A DNA stretch of 54,111 nt from Inquilinus limosus DSM 16000 (GCF_000423185.1 NZ_AUHM01000035.1:34469-88579), one strand, 5' to 3'; numbered from the stretch's first letter, positions 27,300-37,313 are shown. Notes: generated by a model not told the origin, from the sequence alone. Numbers and translations: made by a program.

Positions 27300-27926
27300 C
27301 TACCCCGTCGGCCGGCGCGAGGCGGCGAGCAGCAGGCCGAAGCCGATCATCAGCCCGCCCGAGATCCGGTTGAACCAGCGGAACGGGCGGGCGCTGCGGA
27401 AGAAGCGGCCGAGGCGGGCGCCGATCAGGGCGTAGATCGTGATCGCCACCGCCTCCAGCGCCAGGAAGCTGGCGCCGAGCAGGGTGAAGCTGGCGGCGTA
27501 GTCGGATGGCACCACGAATTGCGGGAAGAAGGCGGTGAAGATCAGGATCGCCTTCGGGTTGCCGGCCGCGACCCAGAACTCCTGCCGGATCAGGGCGCCG
27601 AGCGGCTGCGGCCGTCCGGCCTCGGCATGGTCCGGTGCCCGGGCGTCGGCGCGCAGGAGCTTGATGCCGAGCCAGATCAGATAGGCGGCGCCCAGCCACT
27701 TCACCACGGCGAAGGCGAGTTCCGAGGCGGTCAGCAGCGTGCCGAGGCCGAGCCCGGCGACGGCGATCATGATGGCGAAGGCGACCAGCCGGCCGGAGGC
27801 GGCGGCCACGGCGCGCATCGTGCCGTCGCGGGCGCCGTTCGACAGCGACAGCAGGTTGTTCGGCCCGAACGCCATGTTCAGCGCGAAGCAGGCGGGCAGG
27901 AAGAGGAGGTAGTCGTCGAGCGTCAT
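27300..27926 (-). CDS. LysE/RhtB-family amino acid exporter
   Basis: Inner-membrane exporter, 208 residues, about six hydrophobic segments. NMAFGPNNLLSLSNGARDG near the N-terminus, VKWLGAAYLIWLGIKLLR, and EFWVAAGNPKAILIFTAFFPQFV are standard LysE/RhtB landmarks. The substrate (homoserine, threonine, lysine or other) is not predictable. ATG 27926 starts directly before the first helix. About 225 bp of upstream DNA to the next gene hold no other recognised feature. Confidence 0.88.
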   Translation of the reverse strand: MTLDDYLLFLPACFALNMAFGPNNLLSLSNGARDGTMRAVAAASGRLVAFAIMIAVAGLGLGTLLTASELAFAVVKWLGAAYLIWLGIKLLRADARAPDHAEAGRPQPLGALIRQEFWVAAGNPKAILIFTAFFPQFVVPSDYAASFTLLGASFLALEAVAITIYALIGARLGRFFRSARPFRWFNRISGGLMIGFGLLLAASRRPTG

Positions 27927-28151
27927 GATCCGGTCTCCGCCGGCGGTGCCGGCGGACGCAGCCTGCCAGAGATCGGGCGGCGGCGGAACCGTCGGAAACG
28001 GCGGTCCGTGCAGGCACAGCCATCTCTTGGGTTTTGCGGATTCGAAGAGTTTGTGGCCGTCCCAGAAAGGATTTAATCTCGGACACGTTGATCGGAGGCG
28101 GCATTGGTTGCCATAATCGGAACCGTCCGGAAGGTTTCGAGGTGAGGTTCC

Positions 28152-29024
28152 GTGCCGATCTCTGTTTCCGCCCTCGCCATGCGAGCCTATCTCGGCAGCG
28201 TCGAGCCGGTGCTGTTCCGGCTGCGGAAGGAGCAGCGGCTGCGCATCTGGGGGCTGGGGGCCGCCGACCTGCCGGAGGCGGCGCTGCGGCTGGAGGGCGA
28301 GAGGTGCGCCGGCGGCGACCTCTGCCGCCGCATGGTGTCCGCGCATCGCGACTATCTGGCGAAATACACCAGGCGCGGCCCGGACGGCATCGCCCGGCTG
28401 TGGCAGGGCACGCCCTGCCTGCTCGACCTCGGCGACTTCGCCGACGCCGAGGCCTATGAGAAGGAGATCCGGAAGAACTCCTTCGGCTACATCCTGCGGG
28501 AGACGCGCAAGGCGGCCAAAGCCGGCTATCGCTGCCGGATCTTCGACCGCTTCGCCCAGGGCGACGATATGCGCGATATCGAGGCGTCGAAGCTGTTCCG
28601 TTCCGGCGGGCCGGTGCCGCAGGCCTTCGCCCAGCGCTTCGGCCGCGGCAGCAGCGTCAAGGGCGACCCGTGGCTCGATGCCGAATGCCCGGAGCATTGG
28701 GCGGTCGACTGGGGCGTGTTCATCGAGGATGGCGGGCGGGACCGGATGGTCGGCACCATCGTGCTGCGCCGGATCGGCAACATCATCCGCATCGTCAGCT
28801 TCCTCGGCCATGCCGACCACCTGTCCGCCGGCGCGATGAAGCTGCTGTTCGTCGAGATCGTGCGCTGGCTGCTGCGCCGCGAGGATCCGCGGGTGCGAGG
28901 CGTGCGCTTCCTGCTCTATGGCGCGCTGGAGCAGGGCGGGCTGGGGCTGCTGCACTGGAAGCGGCGGTTGCTGGTGCGGCCCTTCGTCTTCGCCGACCCC
29001 GTCCCCGCCGGGGCCGCCGAATAA
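28152..29024 (+). CDS. Hypothetical protein, 290 residues
   Basis: I do not recognise this family. The protein is soluble, Arg-rich, with no signal peptide. The middle region (YEKEIRKNSFGYILRETRKAAKAGYRCRIFD) looks like an acyl- or aminoacyl-transferase helix-strand pattern, and the final third (VGTIVLRRIGNIIRIVSFLGHADHL) could form a GNAT-like sheet, but no acetyl-CoA signature is clear. The start is GTG at 28152, with GAGGTGAGG upstream. Base composition is like the rest of the genome. It is monocistronic between the LysE gene and a small unknown. Confidence 0.7.
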   Translation: MPISVSALAMRAYLGSVEPVLFRLRKEQRLRIWGLGAADLPEAALRLEGERCAGGDLCRRMVSAHRDYLAKYTRRGPDGIARLWQGTPCLLDLGDFADAEAYEKEIRKNSFGYILRETRKAAKAGYRCRIFDRFAQGDDMRDIEASKLFRSGGPVPQAFAQRFGRGSSVKGDPWLDAECPEHWAVDWGVFIEDGGRDRMVGTIVLRRIGNIIRIVSFLGHADHLSAGAMKLLFVEIVRWLLRREDPRVRGVRFLLYGALEQGGLGLLHWKRRLLVRPFVFADPVPAGAAE

Positions 29025-29367
29025 CCCGGGGGGCCGACGCCACGATTGTGGCGGCGGGCGACCCCGGATCGGCCCGAAGACGCCATCTTCTCCGGCTGAA
29101 CTGCCGTGATCGACGTCACCCGGGGAATGATATGGATCACGATGGTTCGGCTGCTTCGCGGCCCGGCATGGATGATGAGAGCTCGCGACCGCCGACCGTG
29201 CGCGTGCCCGCCAGCCGCTCGGCCGAGAACGCAGCGCGGATCGTCGCCCATCTGCGCTCGGTCCTGTTGGCGCCGGGCCGCTCGCGCGTGTGGGAGTAGC
29301 CCGATTTCGGCGAGTGCGGATCCGCGGTAGAATTCGCGAGATCACACTGGCACGTCGGGAGCTGACA
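29025..29367. other. 343-bp stretch without a secure gene
   Basis: Holds only one weak small reading frame (29132-29299, listed separately). The stretch ends with the ribosome-binding region of the SnoaL-like gene (CGGGAG). I see no tRNA, repeat or strong hairpin in it. Confidence 0.5.
29132..29299 (+). CDS. Possible small protein, 55 residues
   Basis: Reading frame from ATG 29132 with GGGGAATGAT in front. The C-terminal half (SAENAARIVAHLRSVLLAP) could form one amphipathic helix; the N-terminal half is polar and low-complexity. No family is recognised. It may be chance coding in GC-rich DNA; retained because it fills an otherwise empty 343-bp gap. Confidence 0.25.
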   Translation: MDHDGSAASRPGMDDESSRPPTVRVPASRSAENAARIVAHLRSVLLAPGRSRVWE

Positions 29368-29781
29368 ATGTCGGAAGCCCTTCGGCTGGAGGACGTCCCG
29401 GCCGCGTTCATCGCGGCCTGGAACCGTCACGACATGGCGGCACTGGCCGCGCTGTTCGCGGAGGATGCGGACTTCGTCAACGTCGTCGGCCTGTGGTGGC
29501 GAAGCCGGGCGGAGATCGAGGCCGCTCATGCGGCGACCCATGCCGCCATCTTCAAGGACAGCCGCCTGGAAGGCGACATCGCAAAGGTTTCCCGCCTGGG
29601 GCCGGGAACCGCAGCGTTGCACGTGGCCTGGACGCTGACCGGCCAGAGCGGGCCGGACGGCGCGCCGGCCGGGCCGCGGCAGGGCATACTCCTTCTGGTG
29701 CTGACCGAAGCCCCGGGCGGCTGGCGGATCCGCATCGCCCAGAACACCGACATCGTGCCGGGCGCGACCGCGCCGCCGTGA
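29368..29781 (+). CDS. SnoaL-like / DUF4440 (SgcJ/EcaC) family protein
   Basis: 137 residues with a single NTF2-like cone fold. AFIAAWNRHDMAALAALFAEDADFVNVVGLWWRSRAEIEAAH is the usual opening, and WRIRIAQNTDIVPG the usual end. Members include polyketide cyclases, small isomerases and proteins of unknown role; no activity can be assigned. ATG 29368 follows CGGGAG. It ends 15 bases before the convergent glutathione transferase stop. Confidence 0.8.
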   Translation: MSEALRLEDVPAAFIAAWNRHDMAALAALFAEDADFVNVVGLWWRSRAEIEAAHAATHAAIFKDSRLEGDIAKVSRLGPGTAALHVAWTLTGQSGPDGAPAGPRQGILLLVLTEAPGGWRIRIAQNTDIVPGATAPP

Positions 29782-29796
29782 CCACGTAATCTTCCG

Positions 29797-30435
29797 CTAG
29801 CTGCGGCCGAGCACCTGTGCGCTCGGCCTGGCGGCGACTCGGTTCCACCAGGCCGCCAGCCGCTCACGCGACGCCAGCAGGTCCCTCCCCTCCGGCGCCA
29901 TGCGGAAATAATCGAGGATCGGCGCGGCGTGCAGGTCGGCAAGGCTGGGCGCACCGCCCAGGAGCCAGGGGCCCTCGCCGAGGAAGCCTTCGAGCACGTC
30001 GAGGCAGAGTCCGGCCCGAGGCTGGGCCGCGGCGATCCGGGCCTCGTCGCTCGCTCGGCCTTCCCGCGGCTTCGACACCCGCTCGACATAGATGTCCCAC
30101 ACCAGCGGTCGGTAGGCGTAGCTGTCCAGGATGCCGATGATCTGGGTCAGCCGCGCCCGGCCGCGGGCGTCGGCGGGCTGCAGCGCCGGCCCCGGAAACG
30201 CCTCGTCGACATAGCGGGTGATCGCCGCGGTCTCGTAGAGCGCGAAGCCGTCATGCTCGAAGGCGGGGATGCGGCCGAAGGGATGGCGCTCGAGATGGCC
30301 GGGCGGCGGCCCCTCCGGCGCGAAGATGTCGACCTCGACCAGGTCGAACTCCACGCCCTTCTCCTGCAGCACCAGCAGGGCGGTGCGGACATAGACGCTG
30401 TAGCGGGCGCCGTAGAGGATCGGCTTTGCGGTCAC
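29797..30435 (-). CDS. Glutathione S-transferase family protein
   Basis: 212 residues. N-terminal thioredoxin-fold domain with YGARYSVYVRTALLVLQEKGVEFDLVEVD, the cis-Pro region FGRIPAFEHDGFALYETAAITRYVDE (glutathione-binding ES/ET motif), then an all-helical C-terminal domain with GAPSLADLHAAPILDYF. The start is GTG 30435, overlapping the stop of the LytM-like gene, so it is the third gene of an rnd / lytM-like / gst operon. The substrate is unknown. Confidence 0.88.
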   Translation of the reverse strand: MTAKPILYGARYSVYVRTALLVLQEKGVEFDLVEVDIFAPEGPPPGHLERHPFGRIPAFEHDGFALYETAAITRYVDEAFPGPALQPADARGRARLTQIIGILDSYAYRPLVWDIYVERVSKPREGRASDEARIAAAQPRAGLCLDVLEGFLGEGPWLLGGAPSLADLHAAPILDYFRMAPEGRDLLASRERLAAWWNRVAARPSAQVLGRS

Positions 30436-31622
30436 GGCATCACCAGCTTGCGCTCGGTGTCGACCACCAGAGTGCCGGAGCGTTCCAGCTGGTAACGGCC
30501 GGTGTAGGTGCCCGGCTTCCAGCCTTCGGGCGGCGCGCGCCGGCCGCTGAAGACGGACCAGAGATTCTTCGATTCCGCCAGCACCGTCCGGTCCTGGTGC
30601 ACCGGCTTGCCGTCCGGGCCGGCAATGGTGACGATCTGGATGTCGCCGCCGCGCACGCCGAAGCTTTCGGCCCACAGCACCAGCGGGGCATTCCGGCTTC
30701 CCTTGACGTCGGCATAATCGCCGCGCCGGGCGGCCTCCCAATCGGGCTGGCCAGCGGCGAAGCCGGCGGTCAGCAGCCCGGTCGGGATGTAGGGCACCTC
30801 CGCGGCCCACATCGGATGGCCGGCGGTCTGGCAGCCCGAGCCGACAGGAAGGGCGGTGAAGGGATCGAAGAAGGTCTCGCCCTTGAACACGCTGAACTCG
30901 ACATGCGGGAACACGGTGTTGCCGGACAGGCCGATCTGGCCCAGCGGCTGACCGGTCTTGACCGTGTCGCCCACCTTCACCCGGAGGCTGCCCTGCTTCA
31001 TATGGGCATAGCGCGTCATCCAGCCGCCGCCATGGTCGATGGTGACGCCGTTGCCGGCCTGGCGGCCCTTGACCGCCTCGACCCCGCGCTCCTCGACCGA
31101 GATGTCGGGCTCGCCGTCGCGGACGCCGATCACCGTCCCGTCGGCCGCCGCCAGGATGTCGACGCCGCTGCGCATCGCGGCGAGGTCCCGCAGGCGGATA
31201 TCGGTGCCGTTGTCGCCGTCATAGCCCAGGCGGTCGCAGCGGAAATTGGCGAAACGCGGGCTGGGGTCGGTGTCGATGTAGTTCTGGATGAAACAGTCCC
31301 GGCCCAGGGTGCAGGCCGCAGGCCAGGCGAAGCGCGGCTCGGCCTCCGACGAGGAGGTGGTGACGGAGGGCGGCGCGGCTGCCGGCGGCGGCTCGGGCGA
31401 CGGTGGGCTTGCAGGGGCCGGCTGAGCCTGCGGTGCCGGGGGCGGCGCGGCCTCGGGCTGAGGGGATGGCGGCTGCGGCGCGGGCTCGCTTTGGACGGCC
31501 GGTTCACCCGGCGCCGGCCCTTCGGTCTCCCGAGTGGAAAGCAGCAGATACGCGCCGACCGCAACGAGCGCGCCGATGGCGACGACGGTAGCGACGGTAA
31601 CAGCCCACCACGCGCGCCGCAT
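30432..31622 (-). CDS. M23/LytM-domain membrane-anchored protein, probably catalytically degenerate
   Basis: 396 residues. One N-terminal transmembrane helix (about 8-28), a long Pro/Ala/Gln-rich periplasmic linker (33-90), a LytM-like domain (about 125-255) and a C-terminal beta-rich tail. In active M23 enzymes the zinc ligands sit in HxxxD and HxH. Here the first reads DNGTD (D137-D141) and the second HVE (H240-E242), while YAH (205-206) is kept. Two ligands therefore appear replaced, suggesting a regulatory LytM factor like EnvC or NlpD rather than an active endopeptidase. It lies 8 bases after rnd and overlaps the GST start. Confidence 0.8.
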   Translation of the reverse strand: MRRAWWAVTVATVVAIGALVAVGAYLLLSTRETEGPAPGEPAVQSEPAPQPPSPQPEAAPPPAPQAQPAPASPPSPEPPPAAAPPSVTTSSSEAEPRFAWPAACTLGRDCFIQNYIDTDPSPRFANFRCDRLGYDGDNGTDIRLRDLAAMRSGVDILAAADGTVIGVRDGEPDISVEERGVEAVKGRQAGNGVTIDHGGGWMTRYAHMKQGSLRVKVGDTVKTGQPLGQIGLSGNTVFPHVEFSVFKGETFFDPFTALPVGSGCQTAGHPMWAAEVPYIPTGLLTAGFAAGQPDWEAARRGDYADVKGSRNAPLVLWAESFGVRGGDIQIVTIAGPDGKPVHQDRTVLAESKNLWSVFSGRRAPPEGWKPGTYTGRYQLERSGTLVVDTERKLVMP

Positions 31623-31630
31623 CTTTCCCC

Positions 31631-32779
31631 CTACAGTGCCACCACCCGGATTCGTCTGCCCTGCACCGCCAGCGCGATGCCGCCGCGCTTCAGCGCCAGC
31701 GCATCCTCGCCGAACAGCTCGCGCCGCCAGCCGTGCAGCGCCGGCACCTGGGCATTGTCGTCCATGGCGATGGCCTCCAGGTCGTCGCTGCCGGCGACCA
31801 GCTTCTGGGCCACGCCCTCATCCTCGCATTTCATCTTCAGGAGCACGCGCATCAGCTCGACCAGTGGTGCGATGCCGGGCGGGGTCGGCGGGCGCTGCAC
31901 CAGCTTCGGCGCCTGGTCCGGCGGCGTCGTCAGGCCGCGGTCGACCGCCGCGATCAGCCCCTGGCCCTGCCAGCCCTCGGCCATGTTGCGGCTCATGCCG
32001 CGGATCCGGGCCATGGCCTCGATGTCGCGCGGGCTGTGCGCCGCGATCTCCAGCAGGGCTTCGTCCTTCAGGATGCGGCCGCGCGGGATGTCGCGCTTCT
32101 GCGCCTCGCGCTCGCGCCAGGCCGCGACCTCGCGCAGGATCGACAGGAACTTGGCCGAGGCGTTGCGCGGCTTCAGCCGCAGCCAGGCCTGCTCCGGCTC
32201 GGTGCGGTAGGTGGCGGGATCGCACAGGATCGCCATCTCCTCGTCCAGCCAGGATTCCCGGCCGGATTTGGTCAATTGCCTGCGCAGCGCCTCATAGGCC
32301 GGGCGCAGATGGATGACGTCGGCCAGGGCATAGTCGATCTGCCGCTCGGTCAGCGGCCGGTGCGACCAGTCGGTGAAGCGCGACGACTTGTCGATCCGGG
32401 CATTGGCCAGCTTGCCGACCAGGTTCTCGTAGCTGACCGAGTCGCCGAAGCCGCAGACCATCGCGGCGACCTGGGTGTCGAACAGCGGCGTCGGCACCTG
32501 GCCGGTCAGATGGACGAAGATCTCCACATCCTGGCGGGCGGAGTGGAAGACCTTCAGCACCTTCGGGTTGTGGACCAGCGCGAACAGCGGCGCCAGGTCG
32601 ATGTCGGGCGCCAGCGGGTCGATCGCCGCCGCCTCGTCCAGCCCGGCGATCTGCACCAGGCACAGCTTCGGCCAGAAGGTGTGCTCGCGCATGAACTCGG
32701 TGTCGATGGCGATGTAGTCGGCCGCTGCCATGCGATCGCAGAAGGCGGCGAGCTCGGCGGTGGAGGTGATCAGAGTCAT
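31631..32779 (-). CDS. rnd: Ribonuclease D
   Basis: 3'-5' exoribonuclease for tRNA 3'-end trimming and small RNA processing, cytoplasmic. 382 residues. DEDDy motifs: YIAIDTEFMREHTF (D26, E28), VFHSARQDVEIF and YALADVIHLRPAYEAL. A helicase-and-RNase-D C-terminal (HRDC) region follows, with RDIPRGRILKDEALLEIA. It is first gene of a three-gene operon with the LytM-like protein and the glutathione transferase. Confidence 0.94.
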   Translation of the reverse strand: MTLITSTAELAAFCDRMAAADYIAIDTEFMREHTFWPKLCLVQIAGLDEAAAIDPLAPDIDLAPLFALVHNPKVLKVFHSARQDVEIFVHLTGQVPTPLFDTQVAAMVCGFGDSVSYENLVGKLANARIDKSSRFTDWSHRPLTERQIDYALADVIHLRPAYEALRRQLTKSGRESWLDEEMAILCDPATYRTEPEQAWLRLKPRNASAKFLSILREVAAWREREAQKRDIPRGRILKDEALLEIAAHSPRDIEAMARIRGMSRNMAEGWQGQGLIAAVDRGLTTPPDQAPKLVQRPPTPPGIAPLVELMRVLLKMKCEDEGVAQKLVAGSDDLEAIAMDDNAQVPALHGWRRELFGEDALALKRGGIALAVQGRRIRVVAL

Positions 32780-32961
32780 CTCCAGCGTTGTAGCGGATGG
32801 CCTTGCGATTGCCGAGTGCTTTGCACCGATGCCGATGCGAATGCCACCCGCGGCGAAACCGGCTAGTCTCGGGCCGGGACCGGGGTGGGGCCGGCTCCGA
32901 ACGAGGCCATGCTTTCGCCATGGCCGTCCGGAAGCGTGGAGGCAACGGCAAGGAGGGCCGC

Positions 32962-33354
32962 ATGAGACGATCCCTGGTATCCACAGCGGTCGCCGCGGTG
33001 CTGGCGGCGACGGCGCCTCTGTCCGGCGCGGCCGCCCAGGAGGAGGCGCCGACCGGCCTGTTCCGGGTCGGCGACACCGGCGTCCGCTGCCTGAAGCAGC
33101 CCTGCCCCTGGCGCGGCGTGGTGCCGGTCGACGACGAGAGCGTCGCGGCCGGGACCGTGCCCCCGGCCTATGCCGGCGACGCGCCGCCGGCGATCGCGGC
33201 GCCGCCGCAGCTGCTGGACCAGACCCGGAACGAGATCTGGCGCGCCTGGGCCTCGGGCGGCTGCCTCCTGGTCCGCGGCCGCTTCGACCGCCGCGGCGCC
33301 ACGGCGGCGCCGGTGCTGTCGGTCGACCGGATCATCGGGCCATGCGGCCGATAG
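32962..33354 (+). CDS. Small secreted protein of unknown function
   Basis: 130 residues. ATG 32962 is preceded by AAGGAGGG and begins a clear signal peptide (MRRSLVSTAVAAVLAATAPL, cleavage near AAA-Q, residue 26). The mature part has four Cys (RCLKQPCPW, GGCLLV, GPCGR) that could form two disulfides in the periplasm. The pattern VGDTGVRCLKQPCPWRGV may be a conserved small domain, but I cannot name the family. The next gene starts about 50 bases later. Confidence 0.7.
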   Translation: MRRSLVSTAVAAVLAATAPLSGAAAQEEAPTGLFRVGDTGVRCLKQPCPWRGVVPVDDESVAAGTVPPAYAGDAPPAIAAPPQLLDQTRNEIWRAWASGGCLLVRGRFDRRGATAAPVLSVDRIIGPCGR

Positions 33355-33407
33355 CGACGGGTGATACCTTCCTTCGGCCGGGAGCCGGCCCGCGGACGGA
33401 GACGATC

Positions 33408-33860
33408 TTGCCGACGATACTGAGAGTGATCGCCGTTCTGGAGCTTCTGGTCGGCCTGGCGTTGACGCTCTGGTGCTGGTTCGGCGAGCCGGAGAGCTTT
33501 TTGCTCGGGCTCGCGTTCCTCATTTCGGCACTCATCTCCGCCGCTCTGTTCGCGGCGCTCGCTCAGATTCTGGAGAATACGGAGCTGATGAGGTTGGAGG
33601 TCGGCCGGCTGCGGAATGATCTATGGCAGGAGCTCAAGAAGCTGCGGGACGGCGAGCCAGGCCCGAGCCGTCCGGCGCCTTCGCCACCGCCGCCGCGTCC
33701 GTCGACGTCGCCCATCAAGCAGGTGACCGACCCGATCACCGGGCGGATCGCCTACCAATATAACGGCGCGACCTACGACAGCCGCATCTCCGCCCTGGCC
33801 CAGCTCACCGAAGACGAACGGCGCGGCCAGAGGCCGCCGGGGGCCTCCGCATCCGGGTGA
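33408..33860 (+). CDS. Small membrane protein with coiled-coil, unknown function
   Basis: 150 residues from TTG 33408; an ATG at 33342 overlapping the preceding gene is the alternative. Two hydrophobic helices (ILRVIAVLELLVGLALTLWCW and LLGLAFLISALISAALFAAL) are followed by a short coiled coil (ENTELMRLEVGRLRNDLWQE), a Pro-rich linker and a small C-terminal motif (DPITGRIAYQYNGATYDS). No family is recognised. It faces the nadABC operon, with 32 bases between stops. Confidence 0.6.
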   Translation: MPTILRVIAVLELLVGLALTLWCWFGEPESFLLGLAFLISALISAALFAALAQILENTELMRLEVGRLRNDLWQELKKLRDGEPGPSRPAPSPPPPRPSTSPIKQVTDPITGRIAYQYNGATYDSRISALAQLTEDERRGQRPPGASASG

Positions 33861-33892
33861 CCCTCGGGGGCGGCGGCCGGCCTAAAGCGGTC

Positions 33893-34747
33893 TCACTCCT
33901 CCCCGTCGAGGCCGAGGTCGAGGATCGGGGCGCTGTGGGTGATCCAGCCGGCGGAGATCAGGTCGACGCCGGCGGCTGCGATCGCCGGCACCGTCTCCGC
34001 CGTCACCCGGCCGGACGCCTCGGTCACCGCCCGGCCGCCGACCCGGCGCACCGCCTCGCGCAGCTGGTCCGGCGTCATGTTGTCCAGCAGCACGGCGTCG
34101 ACGCCCTCGGCCAGGGCCTCGTCGAGCTGGTCGAGCGTGTCGACCTCCACCTCGATCCTGACCAGGTGGCCGACCGCGGCGCGGGCCCGGGCGATCGCCG
34201 GCCGCACCCCGCCCGCCACGGCGATGTGGTTGTCCTTGATCAGCACCGCGTCGTCGAGGCCGAAGCGGTGGTTGACGCCGCCGCCGGCCCGCACCGCAAG
34301 CTTCTCCAGAGCCCGCAGCCCCGGCGTGGTCTTGCGGGTGCAGGCGATGCGCGCCTTGTGGGGCCGGGCGGCCGCGACCAGCGAGGCCGTGGCGGTGGCG
34401 ACGCCGGACAGGTGGCACAGCAGGTTCAGCGCCACCCGTTCCGCCGCCAGGATCGGCCGGGCCGGCCCCTCGATCCGGAGCACCGCGTCGCCCGGCGCCA
34501 CCCGGCTGCCGTCGGGCCTCGGCACCGAGACGGCGACGGCGGGGTCGAGCAGGCGGAAGGCCAGGGCGGCCGCGTCGGTTCCGGCCACCGTGCCGGGCTG
34601 GCGGGCGGCGACGACACCGCGCATCCGGGCTTCGGCCGGAATGACGGCGGCGCTGGTGATGTCGCCGGCACGTCCGAGATCCTCGGCCAGGGCGGCGCGG
34701 ACGACCGGCTCGAGCAGAAGGGCGGGGAGGGGCGGGAGGGCTTCCAT
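33893..34747 (-). CDS. nadC: Quinolinate phosphoribosyltransferase
   Basis: Converts quinolinate and PRPP to nicotinate mononucleotide and CO2 (EC 2.4.2.19). 284 residues. Family landmarks: [75 protein letters not shown] and [17 protein letters not shown] 34747 matches the family start. It lies 8 bases after nadB and is the last gene of nadABC, probably repressed by the NadQ homologue encoded at 45597-46604. Confidence 0.95.
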   Translation of the reverse strand: MEALPPLPALLLEPVVRAALAEDLGRAGDITSAAVIPAEARMRGVVAARQPGTVAGTDAAALAFRLLDPAVAVSVPRPDGSRVAPGDAVLRIEGPARPILAAERVALNLLCHLSGVATATASLVAAARPHKARIACTRKTTPGLRALEKLAVRAGGGVNHRFGLDDAVLIKDNHIAVAGGVRPAIARARAAVGHLVRIEVEVDTLDQLDEALAEGVDAVLLDNMTPDQLREAVRRVGGRAVTEASGRVTAETVPAIAAAGVDLISAGWITHSAPILDLGLDGEE

Positions 34748-34755
34748 GGTGGGCC

Positions 34756-36297
34756 TCAGGGATGGGCAATGCCGGTGCGGGGCGCGTCGCCCTCCAGCAC
34801 ATCGGCGAGGGTGAGGAAGGAGGGCGCGGAGGCCGGGTCGGCCTCGGGGCAGTCGCTGCGGCACTGGGCGCCGCGGCTCTCACGCCGGCGCAAGGCGGCG
34901 GTTGCGATCAGCAGCCCGGCGAGGGCGCGGTCGGACAGGGCCGAGGGCGCGGCGTCGGCCAGGGGGCGCAGCGCCGCGGTCGCGGCAATGAGGCCGGCGC
35001 CGTCGCGCACCACGCCGACATGGCGCTCCATCAACACCCGCAGCGTAGCGACGATCCCGGCGTCCGGGGCGCCGCGGCGGGCGGGGCCGAGCGGCAGCGG
35101 GCGCAGCGGCGGCCGGGCCGTTCTGCCCCGGATGTCCTCGGCGATCCAGCCGGCATAGGCCAGCGCCTCCAGCAGCGAGTTGCTGGCCAGGCGGTTGGCA
35201 CCGTGCAGCCCGGTCGCTGCCACCTCGCCCGCGGCCCACAGCCCAGGCACGGAGCTGCGGCCGCTGCCGTCCACGGCCACGCCGCCCATGTGGTAATGCG
35301 CCGCCGGTCGGATCGGGATCGGCTGCCGGGTCGGGTCCAACCCGGCCTCGCGGCACAGCGCCGTCACCCGGGCGAAGCGCTCCAGCCTGCCGCCCAGGCC
35401 GCGCGCATCCAGGAACACCATCTCGCCGGCCGAGACCCGGCGCCAGACGGCGCGGGCGATCACGTCGCGCGGGGCCAGGTCGCCCTGCGGATGATCCGCC
35501 ATGACCCGCTCGCCCGAGGCCGTGACCAGCGCGGCGCCTTCGCCGCGCAGCGCCTCGGTCGCCAGCGGCATCGGATCGCGCCCGACCGCCATGGCGGTCG
35601 GGTGGAACTGCACGAACTCCAGGTCGCGCAGCACCGCTCCGGCCCGGGCCGCCAGGGCCAGGCCGGTGCCCGCGGCGCCCAGCGGGTTGGTGGTGTGGGC
35701 GTAGAGTCCGCCGACGCCGCCGGTCGCCAGCACCACGCCGCGGGCGGGGATCGCGACCGGCGCGCCGTCCTGCCACGCCAGCACGCCGCAGATGCCGGCC
35801 TCGTCGCGCAGCAGGGCGGTGGCGCGGGCGTGACGGATGGTGATCCGCGGGTCGGCTTCGGCTGCCCGGGCCAGTGTGCGCAGCACTGCGGCGCCGGTGC
35901 CGTCGCCGCCGGCATGGACGATGCGGCGGCGGCAATGCGCGGCCTCGAGGCCGAGGGCGAAGCCGCCGTCCTCCGTCCGGTCGAAGGGCGCGCCCAGCCC
36001 GGCCAGCCAAGCGATGCAGCCGGGCGCCGCCGCGGTGACGCGCCGGGCCACCTCCGGGTCGCCCAGCCCGGCCGCGGCGGCCAGCGTGTCGGCGGCGTGG
36101 AGATCCGGATCGTCATCGGGGCCGAGCGCCGCGGCGATGCCGCCCTGGGCCCAGCCGGTCGCGGCCTCGGCCCCGACCGGGGCGGCGGAGAGCAGGAGGA
36201 CCGGCAGGGGCGCCAGCTTCAGCGCCGTGGCCAGGCCGGCGATGCCGGTGCCGATGACGACGACGCGGTCCTGCGGACGAAAAGAGATCGCGTCCAT
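34756..36297 (-). CDS. nadB: L-aspartate oxidase
   Basis: FAD enzyme oxidising L-aspartate to iminoaspartate for quinolinate synthesis (EC 1.4.3.16). 513 residues. The FAD dinucleotide motif [16 protein letters not shown] begins near residue 14; [32 protein letters not shown] and [17 protein letters not shown] follow in order, as in NadB. The ATG shares its first base with the last base of the nadA stop. It passes iminoaspartate to NadA. Confidence 0.95.
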   Translation of the reverse strand: MDAISFRPQDRVVVIGTGIAGLATALKLAPLPVLLLSAAPVGAEAATGWAQGGIAAALGPDDDPDLHAADTLAAAAGLGDPEVARRVTAAAPGCIAWLAGLGAPFDRTEDGGFALGLEAAHCRRRIVHAGGDGTGAAVLRTLARAAEADPRITIRHARATALLRDEAGICGVLAWQDGAPVAIPARGVVLATGGVGGLYAHTTNPLGAAGTGLALAARAGAVLRDLEFVQFHPTAMAVGRDPMPLATEALRGEGAALVTASGERVMADHPQGDLAPRDVIARAVWRRVSAGEMVFLDARGLGGRLERFARVTALCREAGLDPTRQPIPIRPAAHYHMGGVAVDGSGRSSVPGLWAAGEVAATGLHGANRLASNSLLEALAYAGWIAEDIRGRTARPPLRPLPLGPARRGAPDAGIVATLRVLMERHVGVVRDGAGLIAATAALRPLADAAPSALSDRALAGLLIATAALRRRESRGAQCRSDCPEADPASAPSFLTLADVLEGDAPRTGIAHP

Positions 36298-37295
36298 CAC
36301 CGGACCTCCAGCATGCGCTCGACCGCGGCGCGGGCGCGGTCGGCCACGGCCGGGTCCAACTCCACCGCCTCGGTCATCGTCTCGAGCGCGCGCCGGATCT
36401 TCGGCAGGGTGATCCGCTTCATGTGCGGGCACAGGTTGCAGGGCCGGACGAAGTCGATCTCCGGGAACTGCACGGCGACGTTGTCGCTCATCGAGCATTC
36501 GGTCACCAGCACCACCCGGCCGGGCCGCTCACGGGCGACATAGTCGCTCATCGCCGCGGTGGAGCCGGCGAAATCCGCCTCCGCCACCACCTCGGGCGGA
36601 CATTCCGGATGGGCCAACACGACCACGCCGGGATGGGCGTCGCGCAGCCGGCGGACATCGTCGGGGCCGAAGCGCTCATGCACCTCGCAGGCGCCCTGCC
36701 AAGCGATGATCTCGACCTTGGTCTCGGCCGCGACATTGGCCGCCAGATAGCCGTCCGGGATGAAGATCACGCGCGGCACGCCCAGGCTCTCCACCACCTT
36801 CACGGCGTTGCCGGAGGTGCAGCAGATGTCGCTCTCCGCCTTCACCGCAGCCGAGGTGTTGACATAGGTCACGACCGGCACGCCCGGATAGCGGCGGCGC
36901 AGCAGGCGCACATCCTCGGGCGTGATCGACTCCGCGAGGGAGCAACCGGCGGCTGCATCAGGGATCAGGACGGTCTTCGTCGGGTTCAGCAGCTTCGCGG
37001 TCTCGGCCATGAAATGCACGCCGCACAGCACGATCACCGAGGCCTCGACCCGCGCCGCCTCGCGCGCCAGCGCCAGGCTGTCGCCGGTGATGTCGGCGAT
37101 GCCGTGGAAAATCTCCGGCGTCTGATAGTTGTGCGCCAGGATCACCGCATCGCGCTCCCGCTTCAGCCGCAGGATGGCGTCGATGTCGGGGGCAAAGCCC
37201 GGCCAGTCGAAGGCCGGGATGACGCGGGACAGGCGGCCGTAGAGCGGCGCGGTGCGCGCGGCGACGGCCGGGGTGTAGTCGGTCGAGACGGACAT
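36297..37295 (-). CDS. nadA: Quinolinate synthase A
   Basis: [4Fe-4S] enzyme condensing iminoaspartate with dihydroxyacetone phosphate (EC 2.5.1.72). 332 residues. Landmarks: [79 protein letters not shown] and [12 protein letters not shown], which include the cluster cysteines. It heads the nadABC operon. A palindromic candidate operator and promoter lie 70-90 bases upstream. Confidence 0.96.
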   Translation of the reverse strand: MSVSTDYTPAVAARTAPLYGRLSRVIPAFDWPGFAPDIDAILRLKRERDAVILAHNYQTPEIFHGIADITGDSLALAREAARVEASVIVLCGVHFMAETAKLLNPTKTVLIPDAAAGCSLAESITPEDVRLLRRRYPGVPVVTYVNTSAAVKAESDICCTSGNAVKVVESLGVPRVIFIPDGYLAANVAAETKVEIIAWQGACEVHERFGPDDVRRLRDAHPGVVVLAHPECPPEVVAEADFAGSTAAMSDYVARERPGRVVLVTECSMSDNVAVQFPEIDFVRPCNLCPHMKRITLPKIRRALETMTEAVELDPAVADRARAAVERMLEVR

Positions 37296-37313
37296 CGGGT
37301 TCTGCTCACTTCG

